This document shows positions 21,743 to 32,717 of a DNA stretch of 64,000 nucleotides, in pieces. Below the pieces are notes generated by a model. It searched no databases, was not told the DNA's origin, and saw only the letters and a list, made by a program, of their open reading frames with translations. The position numbers and the translations under genes were made by a program. The stretch covers positions 372,001 to 436,000 of the forward strand of contig JAOWBW010001042.1 in assembly GCA_026119855.1 (NCBI GenBank), given 5' to 3'. The stretch's first letter is position 1, and the number at the start of each line of letters is the position of its first letter. The stretch is from Campanula takesimana (taxonomy: Eukaryota > Streptophyta > Magnoliopsida > Asterales > Campanulaceae).

Positions 21743-22026
21743 CTAATCTCATAACCTGGACTTACGAAGTGCGGCCGGGTTAATTTCACACTCTTAACCT
21801 GGGCTTACGAAGCGTGGCTGGGTTAAATTCACATTCTTAACCTGGACTTACGAATTACGGCCGGGCTAAATTCATACTCTTAACCTGGACTTACGAAGCG
21901 CGGCCGGGTTAAATTCACATTCTTAACCTGGACTTACGAAGCGCAGCCGGGCTAATTTCACAAAACTTAAACTCTTAACCTGGACTTACGAAGCGCGACT
22001 GGGTTAATTTCACATTCTTAACCTGG
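21743..22026. repeat. Element E tandem array 2, left part (about 41-bp units)
   Basis: About 6-7 copies of a 40-43 bp unit, CTTAACCTGGACTTACGAAG then CGCGGCCGGGTTAAATTCAC. The array is cut at 22026 by A and resumes at 35021. CCTGG at 22022-22026 is the target duplication. Confidence 0.93.
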
Positions 22027-23022
22027 TGTAGACACCACGCCTTGGACCGCTCACCCCGATTGCACGCTTGATTTTGTGTTTCTCCCTCTTTTAAGTGTTT
22101 CCTGTTAGTTTCTGTTACTTTGGTTAAGTTCCAGACAGACTCCGTTAAGTCTCGGGACTAAACTGAATAACAGTTCTAACTTTCGAGTCCATTCTGTCAA
22201 AAATTGCTTCTCAGAGTCGCGCGCCTCCGCCTCTTGAGGCCAGACGCGCGCGCCTTCCGCCGCCTAGGTGGGATGCGCGAGCTTCTGGGGCGTGTCAGTT
22301 ACAGATTCTGCCCAAGAATCTCTCCCTTGCTCATTATACATGATTTTGCCCGGGAAAGATTTCTTGGAGACTCCGTTTGGCTCCAAAAACAGTCACTTTT
22401 CAACTATAAAAACCCATCCAATCCATCATTGGAGGAGGACCTTGGACATCATTACTTTCAAACCTTTTTACTCACTTCTTTCCTAGATTTCTTCTTGGGA
22501 CTTCTTCAACAAAGTATTCAACCTCTTCTTCAAGGCTTTACAAGAGGTTCTTTTTGAAGGATACTATAGGTAAATGTCTTAAACATTTCTCCTCTTCTTC
22601 TTCTTCTTCTTCAATCAAATGTGCAATCACCCAAAACCATTTGGGACATGACACCAACGGTCCTTTCATTACATTGAATTGGACGAGGAGTCATCTCCCT
22701 ACATTTCAAACTCTAAAACCCCTTTTTTATCATCATTTTAATAGGAAGAACACATTTATCTTTAAAAGTGAATTATGAACAAACAAGACCGACTTTGCTC
22801 GGGCGAAATGGGTGTTTAAGTACTTCCCATTTCGTAACCTAACCCCCGAACCCCTCATCCCAAAGAATCTCTGTTTTCGTAAATCAAACTTAGGCTCATA
22901 AACATTAGGTTTTCTTACGTTCCTCAAAAACGTGGGTGGCGACTCCAAAACATCAATTAGACATCCTAGGGTGATTCACGCGCTCGAGGCTAAGCCGTGG
23001 TCCCGCCCCCGGGGTATCTACA
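22027..23022 (+). repeat. Element A 5' LTR
   Basis: TGTAGACACC to GGGGTATCTACA, 996 bp. TATA box TATAAAAAC at 22405-22413; upstream of it, at 22215-22285, three GC-rich words (CGCGCGCCTCC, CGCGCGCGCCTTCC, GCGCGAGCTTC). A (CTT)n run is at about 22585-22611. By eye it differs from the 3' copy (34007-35020) at roughly 25 sites plus small indels. Confidence 0.95.
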
Positions 23023-23041
23023 GTAGCGACTCTGCTGGGGA
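23023..23041 (+). other. Element A primer binding site (tRNA-Arg type)
   Basis: GTAGCGACTCTGCTGGGGA immediately after the LTR; compared with B and E it has G-to-A and C-to-T changes. Same tRNA-Arg class. Confidence 0.75.
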
Positions 23042-24229
23042 CGCCTGAGGGTTAAACTTGTGTTTCTGTTCATAGTTCACTTTTCTGGGCATTCTGGAAA
23101 TTGACATGGGAAGCGCGCGCCTCGGACCTTCATGGTCCAAAGCGCGCGCGTCCCGAGTCAAATTCCAGAATCGCCCGCCTTCCATGTGTTCTTCCTACTC
23201 TTCCTATTATTTCGTGCTAACAAACATTGCAGGGGTTCCATCACACAATCAGGACCAGGGCAATCCCCTGAGTCCATAAGTTTATGATAATCTGACAGGT
23301 GAGCCCAGAAGCGGGCGCCTCCCAGTTTCTATGCGCCACGCGCGCGCTTCCCACAACACTAGCCCGAGGCGCGCGCTTCTGGGCCAATTTCAAGGGCAAG
23401 AACAGGTTTCAGTGACTGAACAGAACAGTGGGGTGTGGGCACAGTTGCCTGCATCAGAACAGAATTGAACCCTTGGACTGTTTAATTTTATGTTTTTATT
23501 TACCGGTCACACGGGTGATTCGGAAGTTGTAACTTACGTGCTTATGTGTTTTTTATCTTTTCTTTTCAAAAAAAAAAAATATAAAAAAATTTGTCATGTG
23601 ATAGACCTCACACTACATGCACATTACTCCTATAAATTGCTCACTATCGAGTCGCACAAGTCCAACCCCAAACCCGTTGAGGCCCGTCCTAGAAAGTTTC
23701 AAGCTCCACTCAACCTTGGCTATTTCGAAGCGGTAAACCTCAGCCCGTGGCGTAGTTCATGACTACATGCCGGGGGTGACCTTTAAACCTCTCTTTAGCC
23801 GAGCACAAACCACACAATTCTAGTTAGGGTCTAACACTCCGTGACTCAAGTCGGTTTCCATGTACCGAGATTTCCCTAAACTAATGTCTTCAAATCATAC
23901 ATGCCAACTTGTTGAAACGGACGCAATAAAAATCCGTCCCCAAAAGTGGTTATTTTGGATGAAAATAAAAACCTGTCCCCGCATGTATGCTTTACTACAT
24001 TAATTTAGTTTAATCCCGATACATGTAGGATTCACAAACGTGATGGAATCCGATGAGTATATAGGACCGCGAGATGGTCTATATACTAGTGTGAAGATTC
24101 CATTATCTTCTTAGAAACCCCAAAAGGGACCCATTCCCTCTGACTTATAAATAAATAAAAAAAAAAAGAGTTATTTTTTTCTTATGTGGTTCGAGTCGTG
24201 TGCCCAACTGTGTGTTCTCAACCTCTTCA
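23042..24229 (+). other. Element A 5' leader
   Basis: About 1.2 kb untranslated leader with GC-rich words (AAGCGCGCGCC and similar, 23110-23390), an A-rich run (23568-23590) and stem gamma at 24043-24103. Confidence 0.7.
24043..24103 (+). other. 5'-leader stem gamma, element A
   Basis: ATGGAATC (24043-24050) pairs with GATTCCAT (24096-24103); inside, AGTATATAGGACC pairs with GGTCTATATACT around GCGAGAT. It lies 127 nt before the gag ATG. Confidence 0.7.
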
Positions 24230-25735
24230 TGGACCGAAAGTGTGAACCGAAACTGACAAGGGCTACTTCTCCAATTATAGGTCCGATTGGTACTCTCCGC
24301 ATCTACAGAGATTCATCCAACAGGCTTGTCCGTGAAACGATCACTCCAACAGCTTCTACATCATCAATGGCCGGCGACTCCAACACCAACAATGCCATGA
24401 CTCTCGAACAGATTTCTGCCATGGTTCAAACACTCCAACAACAAGTCTCCACCCTTAACCAAGAGGCTCAAACCAAAGAAGCCTTGTGGCAAGCTCATGT
24501 CGACAGTCAAAGGGAGGCCCACGAGGCCGAGGTTGACCAACTGAAAGCCAAGCTCCTCAAGCTCTCCAAGAACAAGGGGGTTAATGACAATGAGGAATCC
24601 GAGTGGACCAATGGTTTGTTTGAAAGCCCATATGTCAGTGCCCGCACCAAAAAGGTGGGGGGACCAAGCACCGACAACAACGACCCCAAAATGGTCGATT
24701 CCATCATGGCCTACATTGATCAGAAATTCGATGGCCTCAACATGGGAAAAGGCTCCAACACAAGCCTTTATCAGTCATCCATCCTCATGGGCACGATGGC
24801 CGCTCTCCCCGACAAATTCAAGATGCCCGACATTAGCAAGTTTAAGGGCAACTCATGCCCGATGGCTCACATCGAGACTTACATTTGGGCTATGGTTCCG
24901 AAGAAGGTCTCCCCAAAAGTTATGGCTCAATGCTTTCCTCTCACCCTCGAGGGGGCGGCCAAGGATTGGTATGCAACTCTCCCGCTCACTGTCCGTTTTG
25001 ATTGGGATGCCGCTATGCTTGCCTTCAAGAATCAATATCAAGGCAACACCACTCACCGGCCCACAAGGAAAGAGCTCGAGAAGACCACTCAAAGAGACAA
25101 CGAGTCCTTCATTGACTTCACAAGGAGATGGAATGACAAGCTCTCTGAAATTGTTGAGAGGCCGAACACAAAAGACAAATGGACATCTTTCTCAAATGTC
25201 ACAAGATTGATCTCCGCACCCACCTAAGTGGGGCTTGCTACTCCGACTTCTCCCAAATGTATGAGGCGGGGGTACGCATGGATGACTTGCTCAAGGAGAT
25301 TAAGAAGGCCACCACTACCTACCGATACAAGGCCGCCTCTAGTTCAAACAAAGAGGCTTCTGTCAATGCCGTTACCACCGACAAGGGGAACTACAAGAAG
25401 GTCCCTCCACCACAAGGCAAGCGGTTCCAAAACGACCACGTCTACACTCCTCTCAACGGCATGACCATCACCGAGGCCTATGAAGCTCTAAAGGCCAAGG
25501 GACAAATCACCCCTCTTCAAGGGTACAAGCAACCATAACCGCTCTGTCTCAATCATGCCCACCACAAATAGTGCGACTACCATCAATGCACCGGCCACCT
25601 CACCGAGGATTGCTTCTCCATCCGCAACACCATCCAAGACCTCATAGACAAGAAGGAATTCATAATCCCTAATGAGGGTGGTGTCAATGTAATAGAGGTA
25701 GGAGAGTTTGAAGGAACCACTCATTCGATCCCAAT
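24230..25735 (+). pseudogene. Element A gag
   Basis: Tat-lineage Gag. I start it at the internal ATG 24230 (MDRKCEPKLTRATSP) because D has the same start and the upstream extension is leader. Order: N-terminus, coiled coil (MVQTLQQQVSTLNQEAQ), Gag core (DKFKMPDISKFKGNSCPMAH through WDAAMLAFKNQYQGN), then a frame change. D reads AAAGAGCAAATGG where A reads AAAGACAAATGG at 25171-25183, so A lost one base. In the new frame the Gag tail continues (DLRTHLSGACYSDFSQMYEAG), meets TAA at 25536-25538 and TAG at 25569-25571 (TGG to TAG), then gives the knuckle CDYHQCTGHLTEDC, spaced C-x2-H-x4-H-x4-C as in B and E. Confidence 0.88.
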
Positions 25736-25736
25736 T

Positions 25737-26905
25737 TTGAATGAGGGCTCCGATGATATGAATAAACTTGATAATTCTTGTTATGTTGTGACTTATGATG
25801 AGATTATGAGGGAAGTCTTAGAGAATAGGAAGAAGAAGCTACAAGGGACCATGAACGTGCTCACTCGCAGTGGCCGAGTAACAACGAGCACAATCTCTCC
25901 CAATACTACAGCAACCAGCACCTCTTCTCAAAGATCGCAAGCACGCGACATACCCGAAGATCCTTTGTTAACACAGCTCAAGAAGACGCAAGCCAACATA
26001 TCCATCTGGGACCTTATTGCATCATCAAAGAAACACCGAGACCTCGTCATCAAGAACTTGGATGACACATCAGTCTCTCCCAACACGACTCCCGAGGACC
26101 TCACAACAATGATAGGTCACATTCACTTCGGCAATGTCATCACTTTCGCAGACATGGACCTTCCGCCATTTGGGTCCGAACACAATGAAGCCATCTACCT
26201 CAAAGTAAGGGCAAGGGGGAGACCCATCTCAAGAGTTCTAGTAGACGGTGGTTCTGCACTCAACTTAATGCCAAGCCGAGTCATGGGCATACTGGGCTCA
26301 AAAACTCCGATTTACGACCCTCCGCCCAAGTCATTAGAGGGTACGACAGCACTGCCCGTACAGTCATGGGAATGCTAGAAGTTGATATCGAATTTGGAAG
26401 CATGATCATGTCCGTCCCATTCAAAGTACTTGATGTCCCCGCTTCATTCAACTTACTTCTGGGCCGACCTTGGATCCACAGTTCCAATGCGGTACCTTCC
26501 ACTCTCCATCAGTGTGTCAAGATCAGAAATGGGGATGAGATAGTCACTATCATGGTCGAGAATGTCACCATCCACAGAAATGGGGGACAACCCGTTCACC
26601 AAGTCCAACACGAAGATGCCACTCTCTCCGGCGTCAACACCATTGACAAAGAAGGGGGAAACAGACAATGGACCCCCGGCAATCCTAAAGTCCTCCGCAT
26701 GATGAGGAACATGAATCACTTTCCCGATTTAGGCCTAGGGAAGCATCAACAAGGGATATTGCACCCCGTGATAGTTCCTTTTGTCAAGAACAAGTTTGGT
26801 CTGGGATACGAGCCTACCAAGGATGACTTGAAGTACGAGCAAGCAGTCAAGAATCAAAGACCCAAGCTCGCAAAGAAGGTCAACAATATGAAATCCCTGA
26901 TTTGA
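25737..26905 (+). pseudogene. Element A protease region
   Basis: Aspartic protease part of the polyprotein. The first frame (to 26378) has a linker and the active-site strand RVLVDGGSALNLMPSRVM with Asp at 26244-26246. Family members have D-S/T/N-G; here the middle residue is Gly. A frameshift at about 26345-26370 moves to the second frame, which has the rest of the fold (PFKVLDVPASFNLLLGRPWI, the Leu-Leu-Gly-Arg-Pro-Trp motif of Gypsy proteases). After that comes a glycine-rich G-patch-like stretch (FPDLGLGKHQQG), ending in TGA at 26903-26905. Not functional as one chain. Confidence 0.85.
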
Positions 26906-28935
26906 GACCTTACCGCAACACACTAAACGGTTACTTTGTTCGCCAAGGGGAAGATGTTCCGTACATGATATTTCCCAAACCATGGGTTAACAACAAGGGC
27001 ATCAGAAAACCTGGTATTGAGATCTTCACTGATTGTGAACTCCCGACACAAGAAAAAGAGCCTACTCCAACGTCACCCCGAGAGTGGTGGGGCAAGAAAG
27101 TGACTATAGAGTCTGAGGTAGAGGTTACCGTGGGGGAAGAACTATCCGATCTATCCTCCATGTTCAAAGAATTTGCCATCATGGATGATTATCAAGTCAA
27201 CGCCATCTACGACACCGTCGTCAGAAAGGAAACCATCAGTGAGATCCCACTAAGCTCCGAGCCAATAAACAACTGGTATTCAACGAAGGGGCCCATAGTA
27301 TCCGAGGATTTCTTGATCCGAGAAATGGGTTGCATACCCCGCACATCAACAAACGAAGAGCGGCTCACACTTACTTTCGAGTCCGAGAGTGTTTCTAATA
27401 CCCTCACCCAAGAGGATATGGAGGCCATAGCCGAGCGTGTGTTTCCTTTCTTTGCTAATGAAAAATTCGATATTTCTGAGTACCCCGAGATTGCAAACAT
27501 CATAAATGATGAATTAACTAATAAAAAAGCTAATGAACAAGTTAATAACGATTCAAATTATGATGAAATAGACCACGAAAACATAACATACCTAAATGAA
27601 CTAGCTCAACAGGTTCGTTGTCGTGGTGAAAATGGTCCAGGGGCTGATGAGGAATTGCATGTTGTTAATCTGGGTACCGACGAAGAGCCGAAAGAAACGA
27701 AGATTGGCAGCTTCTTCAAGGGGGAAGACAAGGACAGATTGACTGCACTGCTCAGAGAATTTGTGGATGTATTCGCATGGTCATACAAAGACATGCCGGG
27801 TTTGGACAGAAAGGTCGCGGAGCACAGAATTCCGATCGGAGAGGATGCCAAGCCAGTAAAGCAGAAGCTCGGAAAGATCAAGCCAGAATGGTCTCTACAA
27901 GTCAAAGAAGAGATTGAAAAGCTCCTCAGTATGGGTTTCATCAAAATCATTGAGTATCCGACTTGGCTAGCCAACATTGTGACAGTCAGAAAGGCAAACG
28001 GCAAGGTTCGAGTTTGTGTGGACTTCCGGGATTTGAACAAAGCCTCCCCGAAAGATGATTTTCCACTACCAAACATCGACATGCTCGTCGATTCAACTGC
28101 CAACTATGAAGTCCGCTCATTTGTGGACGGTTTTGCCAGTTACAATCAGATTCTCATGTCTGAAGAGGATCAACATAAGACAGCTTTCACAACTCCGTAG
28201 GGGACCTTCTGCTACACAGTCATGCCGTTCAGACTAAGGAACGCTGGGGCTACCTACCAGAGGGCTGTTACGGATCTATTCCACTACATGATTCATAAAG
28301 AGATTGAGGTCTATGTGGACGACATGATCATCTATTCAAAGGGAACTAACGGTCAACATTTGATCGACCTTCGCAAGTTCTTTGAAAGGCTTCGACAACA
28401 CAACATGAGACTCAATCCCGCAAAGTGCACTTTTGGGGTCATCAGAGGAAAGGTTTTAGGTTACATGGTCACTGAAAGAGGAATTGAAGCCGATCCCTCC
28501 AAGATCAAGGCAATCATTGACATGCCTCCTCCAAAGACGCAGAAAGAAATCAAAGGTTTCATGGGCAGACTCCAATACATCAGTCGGTTTGTGCACCAAC
28601 TCACTTCCATGTGCGAGCCGATCTTCAAGCTACTCAAAAAGAATGTGGCTCTAGAATGGACCGATGCGTGCCAAGAAGCCTTCGACCAAGTGAAGCATTA
28701 CTTGACATGCCCTCCAGTTTTGGTTCCACCACACAAGGAGAAGCCTCTCTTGCTCTATCTCACTGTCAATGATGAATCCCTTGGGACTATGTTAGCACAA
28801 GAACAGCGAGACTCCACAAAAGAAAACGCTATCTACTTTGTCAGCCGCCGGTTTCAAGGAGCTGAAAAGAACTACTCTGTCTTAGAAAAGTCTTGTGCTG
28901 CATTGGTCTGGGTTACTCAAAAGCTCAAACATTAA
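26902..28935 (+). pseudogene. Element A reverse transcriptase and first RNase H
   Basis: Frame 26902-28200 gives a 270-residue linker, then the start of RT (VFAWSYKDMPGL, SLQVKEEIEKLLSMGFIK, VCVDFRDLNKASPKDDFPLP, FVDGFASYNQI) and stops at TAG 28198-28200, where relatives have Trp in TTPWGTFCY. The same frame reopens (GTFCYTVMPFRLRNAGATYQRAV) and has the catalytic YVDDM (28312-28326), the thumb, and the Gypsy-type RNase H (LLLYLTVNDESLGTMLAQE, AIYFVSRRFQGAEKNYSVLE). It ends at TAA 28933-28935, which replaces the Tyr of LKHYM. Element E has an amber at the identical RT codon. Confidence 0.92.
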
Positions 28936-29697
28936 ACGGAGGCCTTCCCAATTAAGTTGGTAGCAAAAGTGGACCCGCTCCGCTACATCTTCGAAAAGCC
29001 TTTCATGTCAACAAGAATAGCCAAATGGTATTTCATGCTCGCCGGCTACGATATCACTTACGTCACACTCAAATCCATCAGGGGGAAAGTGTTCAGTGAT
29101 CAGCTTGCTGAATTTCCGTGTGACGAAGTGAAGGGGGAAGATGTACAGTTCCCCGACGAGCATTTAATTTGCGCTACAACAGAGGAAAATAAGTGGCAAC
29201 TTTTTTTCGATGGTGCAGCCAATAAGCATGGATATGGCATAGGGATGTTACTTGTTGATCCAAAAGACATGTATACTCCAATCACTATCCGCCTCGAATT
29301 TGAAGCCACTAACAACACCGCTGAGTACGAAGCATGCATAGCGGGGCTCGAAGCAGCCCTCGAGAGAAATGTCACAGGTTTAGAAGTATTCGGTGATTCC
29401 TTGCTCATCATCAATCAGACATCTGGAAAATGGAAGATTCAAGACTCGACTCTGCAACGGTATGGTCAACATCTCGAGGAATTGGTTGAACAATTTCAAG
29501 AAATCAGCTTCAACTACCTGCCAAGGGACAAGAACCGTTTTGCTGATGCACTAGCCACCATCGCTTCACTGGTCGAAATACCTAAGGGTAAAATGGTGAA
29601 ACCCTTCAAAATTTCCCGACGAAACAGTCCGGCATACTGCATGAAATCGAGATCAACAAGGTCCAAGCAAACTCCCCATGGTATACAGATATCATGA
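28936..29697 (+). pseudogene. Element A second (archaeal-type) RNase H
   Basis: Opens in frame with the previous domain. First the RT-RNase H connection (RYIFEKPFMSTRIAKWYFMLAGYDITYV), then from WQLFFDGAANKHGYGIGMLL a second RNase H with Asp in FFDGA, Glu in ATNNTAEYEACIAGLEAAL, Asp in VFGDSLLII and Asp in RDKNRFADALAT. All four catalytic acids are present. Possession of this extra domain defines the Tat/Ogre branch of Ty3/Gypsy. The frame ends at 29697 and pol continues in another frame from 29694, so there is one more indel near 29640-29700. Confidence 0.88.
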
Positions 29698-30922
29698 ATT
29701 TCCTCAAGGATGGTGCTTATCCCGAGAACAGCAATAAGAAATCTCAAATGGCATTGCAAAGATTAGCCTGCCGATATGTACTGATTGGGGACCGAGTCTA
29801 CAAAAGACACCACGAGGGGGTCAATCTCCTATGTGCAAATGAGACCGAAGCTCAAGAAATAATGCATGAGATCCAGGAAGGTGAATGTGGGCCCCACATG
29901 AACGGGTTTATGTTAACCAAGAAGATACTCCGCATGGGTAATTATTGGAGTACCATGGAAAAGGACTGCATCGAAAAGGTCAAGAGGTGCGCCAAATGCC
30001 AATTCCATGCCAATCTACAGCACGCTCCCCCTCACAGCTTTACAATATGACCACGCCTTGGCCTTTCTCTTGTTGGGGCATAGACATCATCGGCAAAGTT
30101 CACCCTACTGGAAGCAACGGACAATCTTTTATCCTAGTAGCCATAGACTACTTTACAAAATGGGTCGAAGCACAGGCTTACCGAGTTCTTAACGCCAAGA
30201 AAGTGGCCGAATTCTTGAAAACCCACATCATGTGCCGATACGGCGTTCTTCATGAGATCATCTCAGAAAACAGGTCTCACTTTGAGGAAGAGATGGACGC
30301 ACTCCTGGTAGAATACAAGATTACTAAGCACAAGTCATCTCCATACCGCCCTCAAGCAAACGGGGCAGTCGAGGCAGCTAATAAGACAATCGAGACCATT
30401 GTGAAGAAAATGGCCTCCACTGGAAGGGATTGGCCCGAAAAGCTACCTCTAGCGTTATGGGGCTACCGCACGTCAATACGGACAGCGACCGGAGAAACTC
30501 CCTATGCACTGGTATATGGTTCCAAAGCTGTACTACCAATAGAACTCAAAGTTCCATCCCTACGGGTCCTCCTCGAGAACCAAGTCAACGAAGTCGATTG
30601 GATGCAAAGTCGATATGAAAAGCTAGCCCTACTCGATGAGAAAAGGCTAAGTGAAATCGAACGTACGAGAGCATATCAACAAAGAATGGCTAGGGCTTTC
30701 AACAAAAAGGTGAAGCCCCGGAACATCAGTGTGGGAGATTTAGTCCTAAGACAACACCCTCCTAATGCCATGAACCCCCTGGGAAAATGGGGACCCCGAT
30801 GGATCGGTCCGTACGTAGCCAAGAAGATACTAAGCGGAGGTGCAGTCCGACTCGTGGATTTAGACGGAGATCAGTTGCCAAAGGAAGTCAACCTCGACAA
30901 ATTGAAGAGGTTTTACGTCTAA
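29694..30922 (+). pseudogene. Element A integrase
   Basis: Integrase inserts the DNA copy into the genome. The zinc finger has His in MHEIQEGECGPHMNG and Cys in RCAKCQ (29870-30000). A 1-bp indel at about 30035 changes frame. The core then reads VAIDYFTKWVEAQ (first Asp), IISENRSHF where relatives have D-N-G (second Asp replaced by Glu and Gly by Arg), and ANGAVEAANK (Glu). C-terminal part: GDLVLRQ, GKWGPRWIGPYVAKKI and KLKRFYV, stop 30920-30922. Loss of the second catalytic Asp means this enzyme would be inactive even without the frameshift. Confidence 0.92.
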
Positions 30923-30969
30923 TAAATGAAGACCATAAAAAAATAAAAAAAAAATAAAAAAAAAAACCC

Positions 30970-31001
30970 GCTAGGTTGAAAACCCGCAAGGGCGGCCTAG
31001 G
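30970..31001 (+). other. Conserved hairpin alpha, first copy, element A
   Basis: GCTAGGTTG pairs with CGGCCTAGGC; inside AAAA plus CCC-GCAA-GGG, a GNRA-type tetraloop. Compared with the second copy the stem has G-C where that has A-U, and the loop is GCAA instead of GAAA. Confidence 0.68.
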
Positions 31002-31034
31002 CAAAAATTAGAGCGCGTGCAAAAAAGAAGCCCG

Positions 31035-31066
31035 CTAGATTGAAAACCCGAAAAGGCGGTCTAGGC
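31035..31066 (+). other. Conserved hairpin alpha, second copy, element A
   Basis: GCTAGATTG pairs with CGGTCTAGG; inside AAAACCCGAAAAGG. It is followed by AAAAAACAGGGTGC, also seen next to the copies in B and E. Confidence 0.66.
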
Positions 31067-31110
31067 AAAAAACAGGGTGCACACAAAAAAAAAATGGTCT
31101 TCGTTTGTTT

Positions 31111-31152
31111 GAACTACAGAGACCTGAGCCTCTACACTGGAGGAACGTAGGC
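31111..31152 (+). other. Conserved hairpin module beta, class I, element A
   Basis: GAACTACAGAGACCTGAG, inner stem CCTC ... GAGG, closing ACGTAGGC, then ACC-TTCG-GGT and GCGGTCT. Almost identical to the B copy at 12872-12913. Confidence 0.7.
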
Positions 31153-31439
31153 AACCTTCGGGTGCGGTCTAAAACATAAACAAATACCCAAATCATTTCA
31201 AAATTAACGAGATGCAATTTTTATTCAATCACTAAATCATCTTCATCATTACAATGGAAATGTTGAGCTATTAAAAGACTTAAAACATTAAATCCTAACA
31301 AGTGGTCTATTGTAATTGCATTCTCTTGGGGGTACTAGGAAAAATCTAATTTTCTCTTGGCTTTTGAAGGACCACCCGAACGGCCATCAATCCCACTCTT
31401 CCTGGGAGGCCTAGGGATACTGATGCGGACTGATATCTT

Positions 31440-32717
31440 CTACGCAACCGAGCGCCTCCGAGCATAAAAGTCATCCAACGGGGTACCCAAAGGGTCGTTC
31501 ACATCGGCAGCAGCTTCCTTGTATCTCAAAGCACTACTGGGCTCAAAGTCCCTTCCTAGCAACACAGCCCGAAGAGCGTCTACCCAAGTAATGCCGCGGT
31601 AGACGGTACCAAGCAAATGATCCAAGTAACGCTCAGGAAGAAAAATACTGCCCCGATGCAATGGAGCGGAAGCCCAACGGTCACGATCATCTCCCCAAGC
31701 CGCCTGGAGCTCATTCGAGAACTCCGGACCCATATAAGAAACTGGACGAAGTACCCCATTCCTCGGAAAAGGAATTATTTGCTGACGACCAAAATGTCTC
31801 AAAACCCGTTCTGGCTGATAAAACGAAGAGTCCCTCAATCCGGGTAAAACCACATGCTGAAAACCGCAGGTCCACTCCACAAAAGGGCGAAGACCCCAAG
31901 GACACCATTCAATGTCAGCTGTAAGACGAGAAGCAAAAAATCTCCTCCAACCCTCTTCGGTCAAATCTCTAATCAGCAACCGACGCCTATGAACAGCAAA
32001 AGGAGAAAGGTTGCTATCCAACGCATAAAGCCTGAAATGCTCCCGAAGCCATATGGTCAAAAGCAAAGGGCTTCCCCGTCGCATCTCGCCCGTACGGTGC
32101 AATTCGTCCAAACCATGCAAGGACTCTCCTACAACGAGCGGAATTATGCTAAATCGCTGTCCTTTCGCCTGCAACACAATTTTAGCCAACTGCGCATCCG
32201 CAATACCCAGGGGAGTGACAAACAAAACCTTGCTGAAAAGGCAGACAGCCATGGCATTTCTCTTAAAGGATTGAACCACGACATCTTCCGAATGCAAACT
32301 GAAAAACATCAGAAGCTCAGTTATGTCAACAACGGTCCCGTGCATCATCTTCTTCACTTCTCTAACAGGGAGATTCAGAATGTCAACCCAAGAATCAACA
32401 ACACCGCGGTGATACTTGGGGACGGCAATCCGACCGGCCAAAGGCATACCCAAAATAGCCCCAAAATCATCAACGGTCGGCACCATTTCATTAGCCGAAA
32501 AGTTGAATGTATGGCTATCACAATCCCAAAAGGCTGCAGCAGCCTTCAACAAGTCCCAATCCGGCTTCAATGTCCGCAAAGTGAAGAGAATTCGAAGCCC
32601 GAAATCTTTGATGAAGGCATTTTTGGGATGGGTCTTAAAAGAATACACGAAGGTCGACAAATCCTTCTCGTAACTCTTGACAACCTCGGCATCAAGACTA
32701 AAAAGGTTGGAGGCCAT
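31440..32717 (-). CDS. Antisense plant mobile domain (PMD) protein of element A
   Basis: Uninterrupted ORF on the strand opposite to gag-pol. I prefer the ATG at 32715-32717 (MASNLFSLDAEVVKSYEKDL), 425 residues; the upstream ATG adds seven. It shows PMD features: LKAAAAFWDCDSHTFNF, NEMVPTVDDFGAILGMPL (the E-M-x-P-T-x-x-D-F signature), the central helices with PLVVGESLHGLDEL, and LLLTIWLREHF. PMD proteins include plant MAIN/MAIL1 and are also carried by plant transposons; their biochemical role in elements is not established. No catalytic residues can be named. It is the only long domain-bearing ORF of A without a stop. A related, broken ORF lies at the same place in E. I see no clear promoter. 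Confidence 0.85.
   Translation of the reverse strand: MASNLFSLDAEVVKSYEKDLSTFVYSFKTHPKNAFIKDFGLRILFTLRTLKPDWDLLKAAAAFWDCDSHTFNFSANEMVPTVDDFGAILGMPLAGRIAVPKYHRGVVDSWVDILNLPVREVKKMMHGTVVDITELLMFFSLHSEDVVVQSFKRNAMAVCLFSKVLFVTPLGIADAQLAKIVLQAKGQRFSIIPLVVGESLHGLDELHRTGEMRRGSPLLLTIWLREHFRLYALDSNLSPFAVHRRRLLIRDLTEEGWRRFFASRLTADIEWCPWGLRPFVEWTCGFQHVVLPGLRDSSFYQPERVLRHFGRQQIIPFPRNGVLRPVSYMGPEFSNELQAAWGDDRDRWASAPLHRGSIFLPERYLDHLLGTVYRGITWVDALRAVLLGRDFEPSSALRYKEAAADVNDPLGTPLDDFYARRRSVA

Larger units (their letters stand above)
30923..31439 (+). other. Element A spacer between integrase and antisense ORF
   Basis: A-rich runs (30938-30967) followed by two hairpins alpha, then module beta class I at 31111-31152. 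No coding frame in sense. The antisense mobile-domain ORF ends at 31440, so both ORFs converge here. Confidence 0.65.

Noticed and set aside
20243..21754. Long plus-strand ORFs with repeated HAGRPKD-like peptides
   Set aside because: Frames through the 52-bp satellite-like array of E; no start context or domain.
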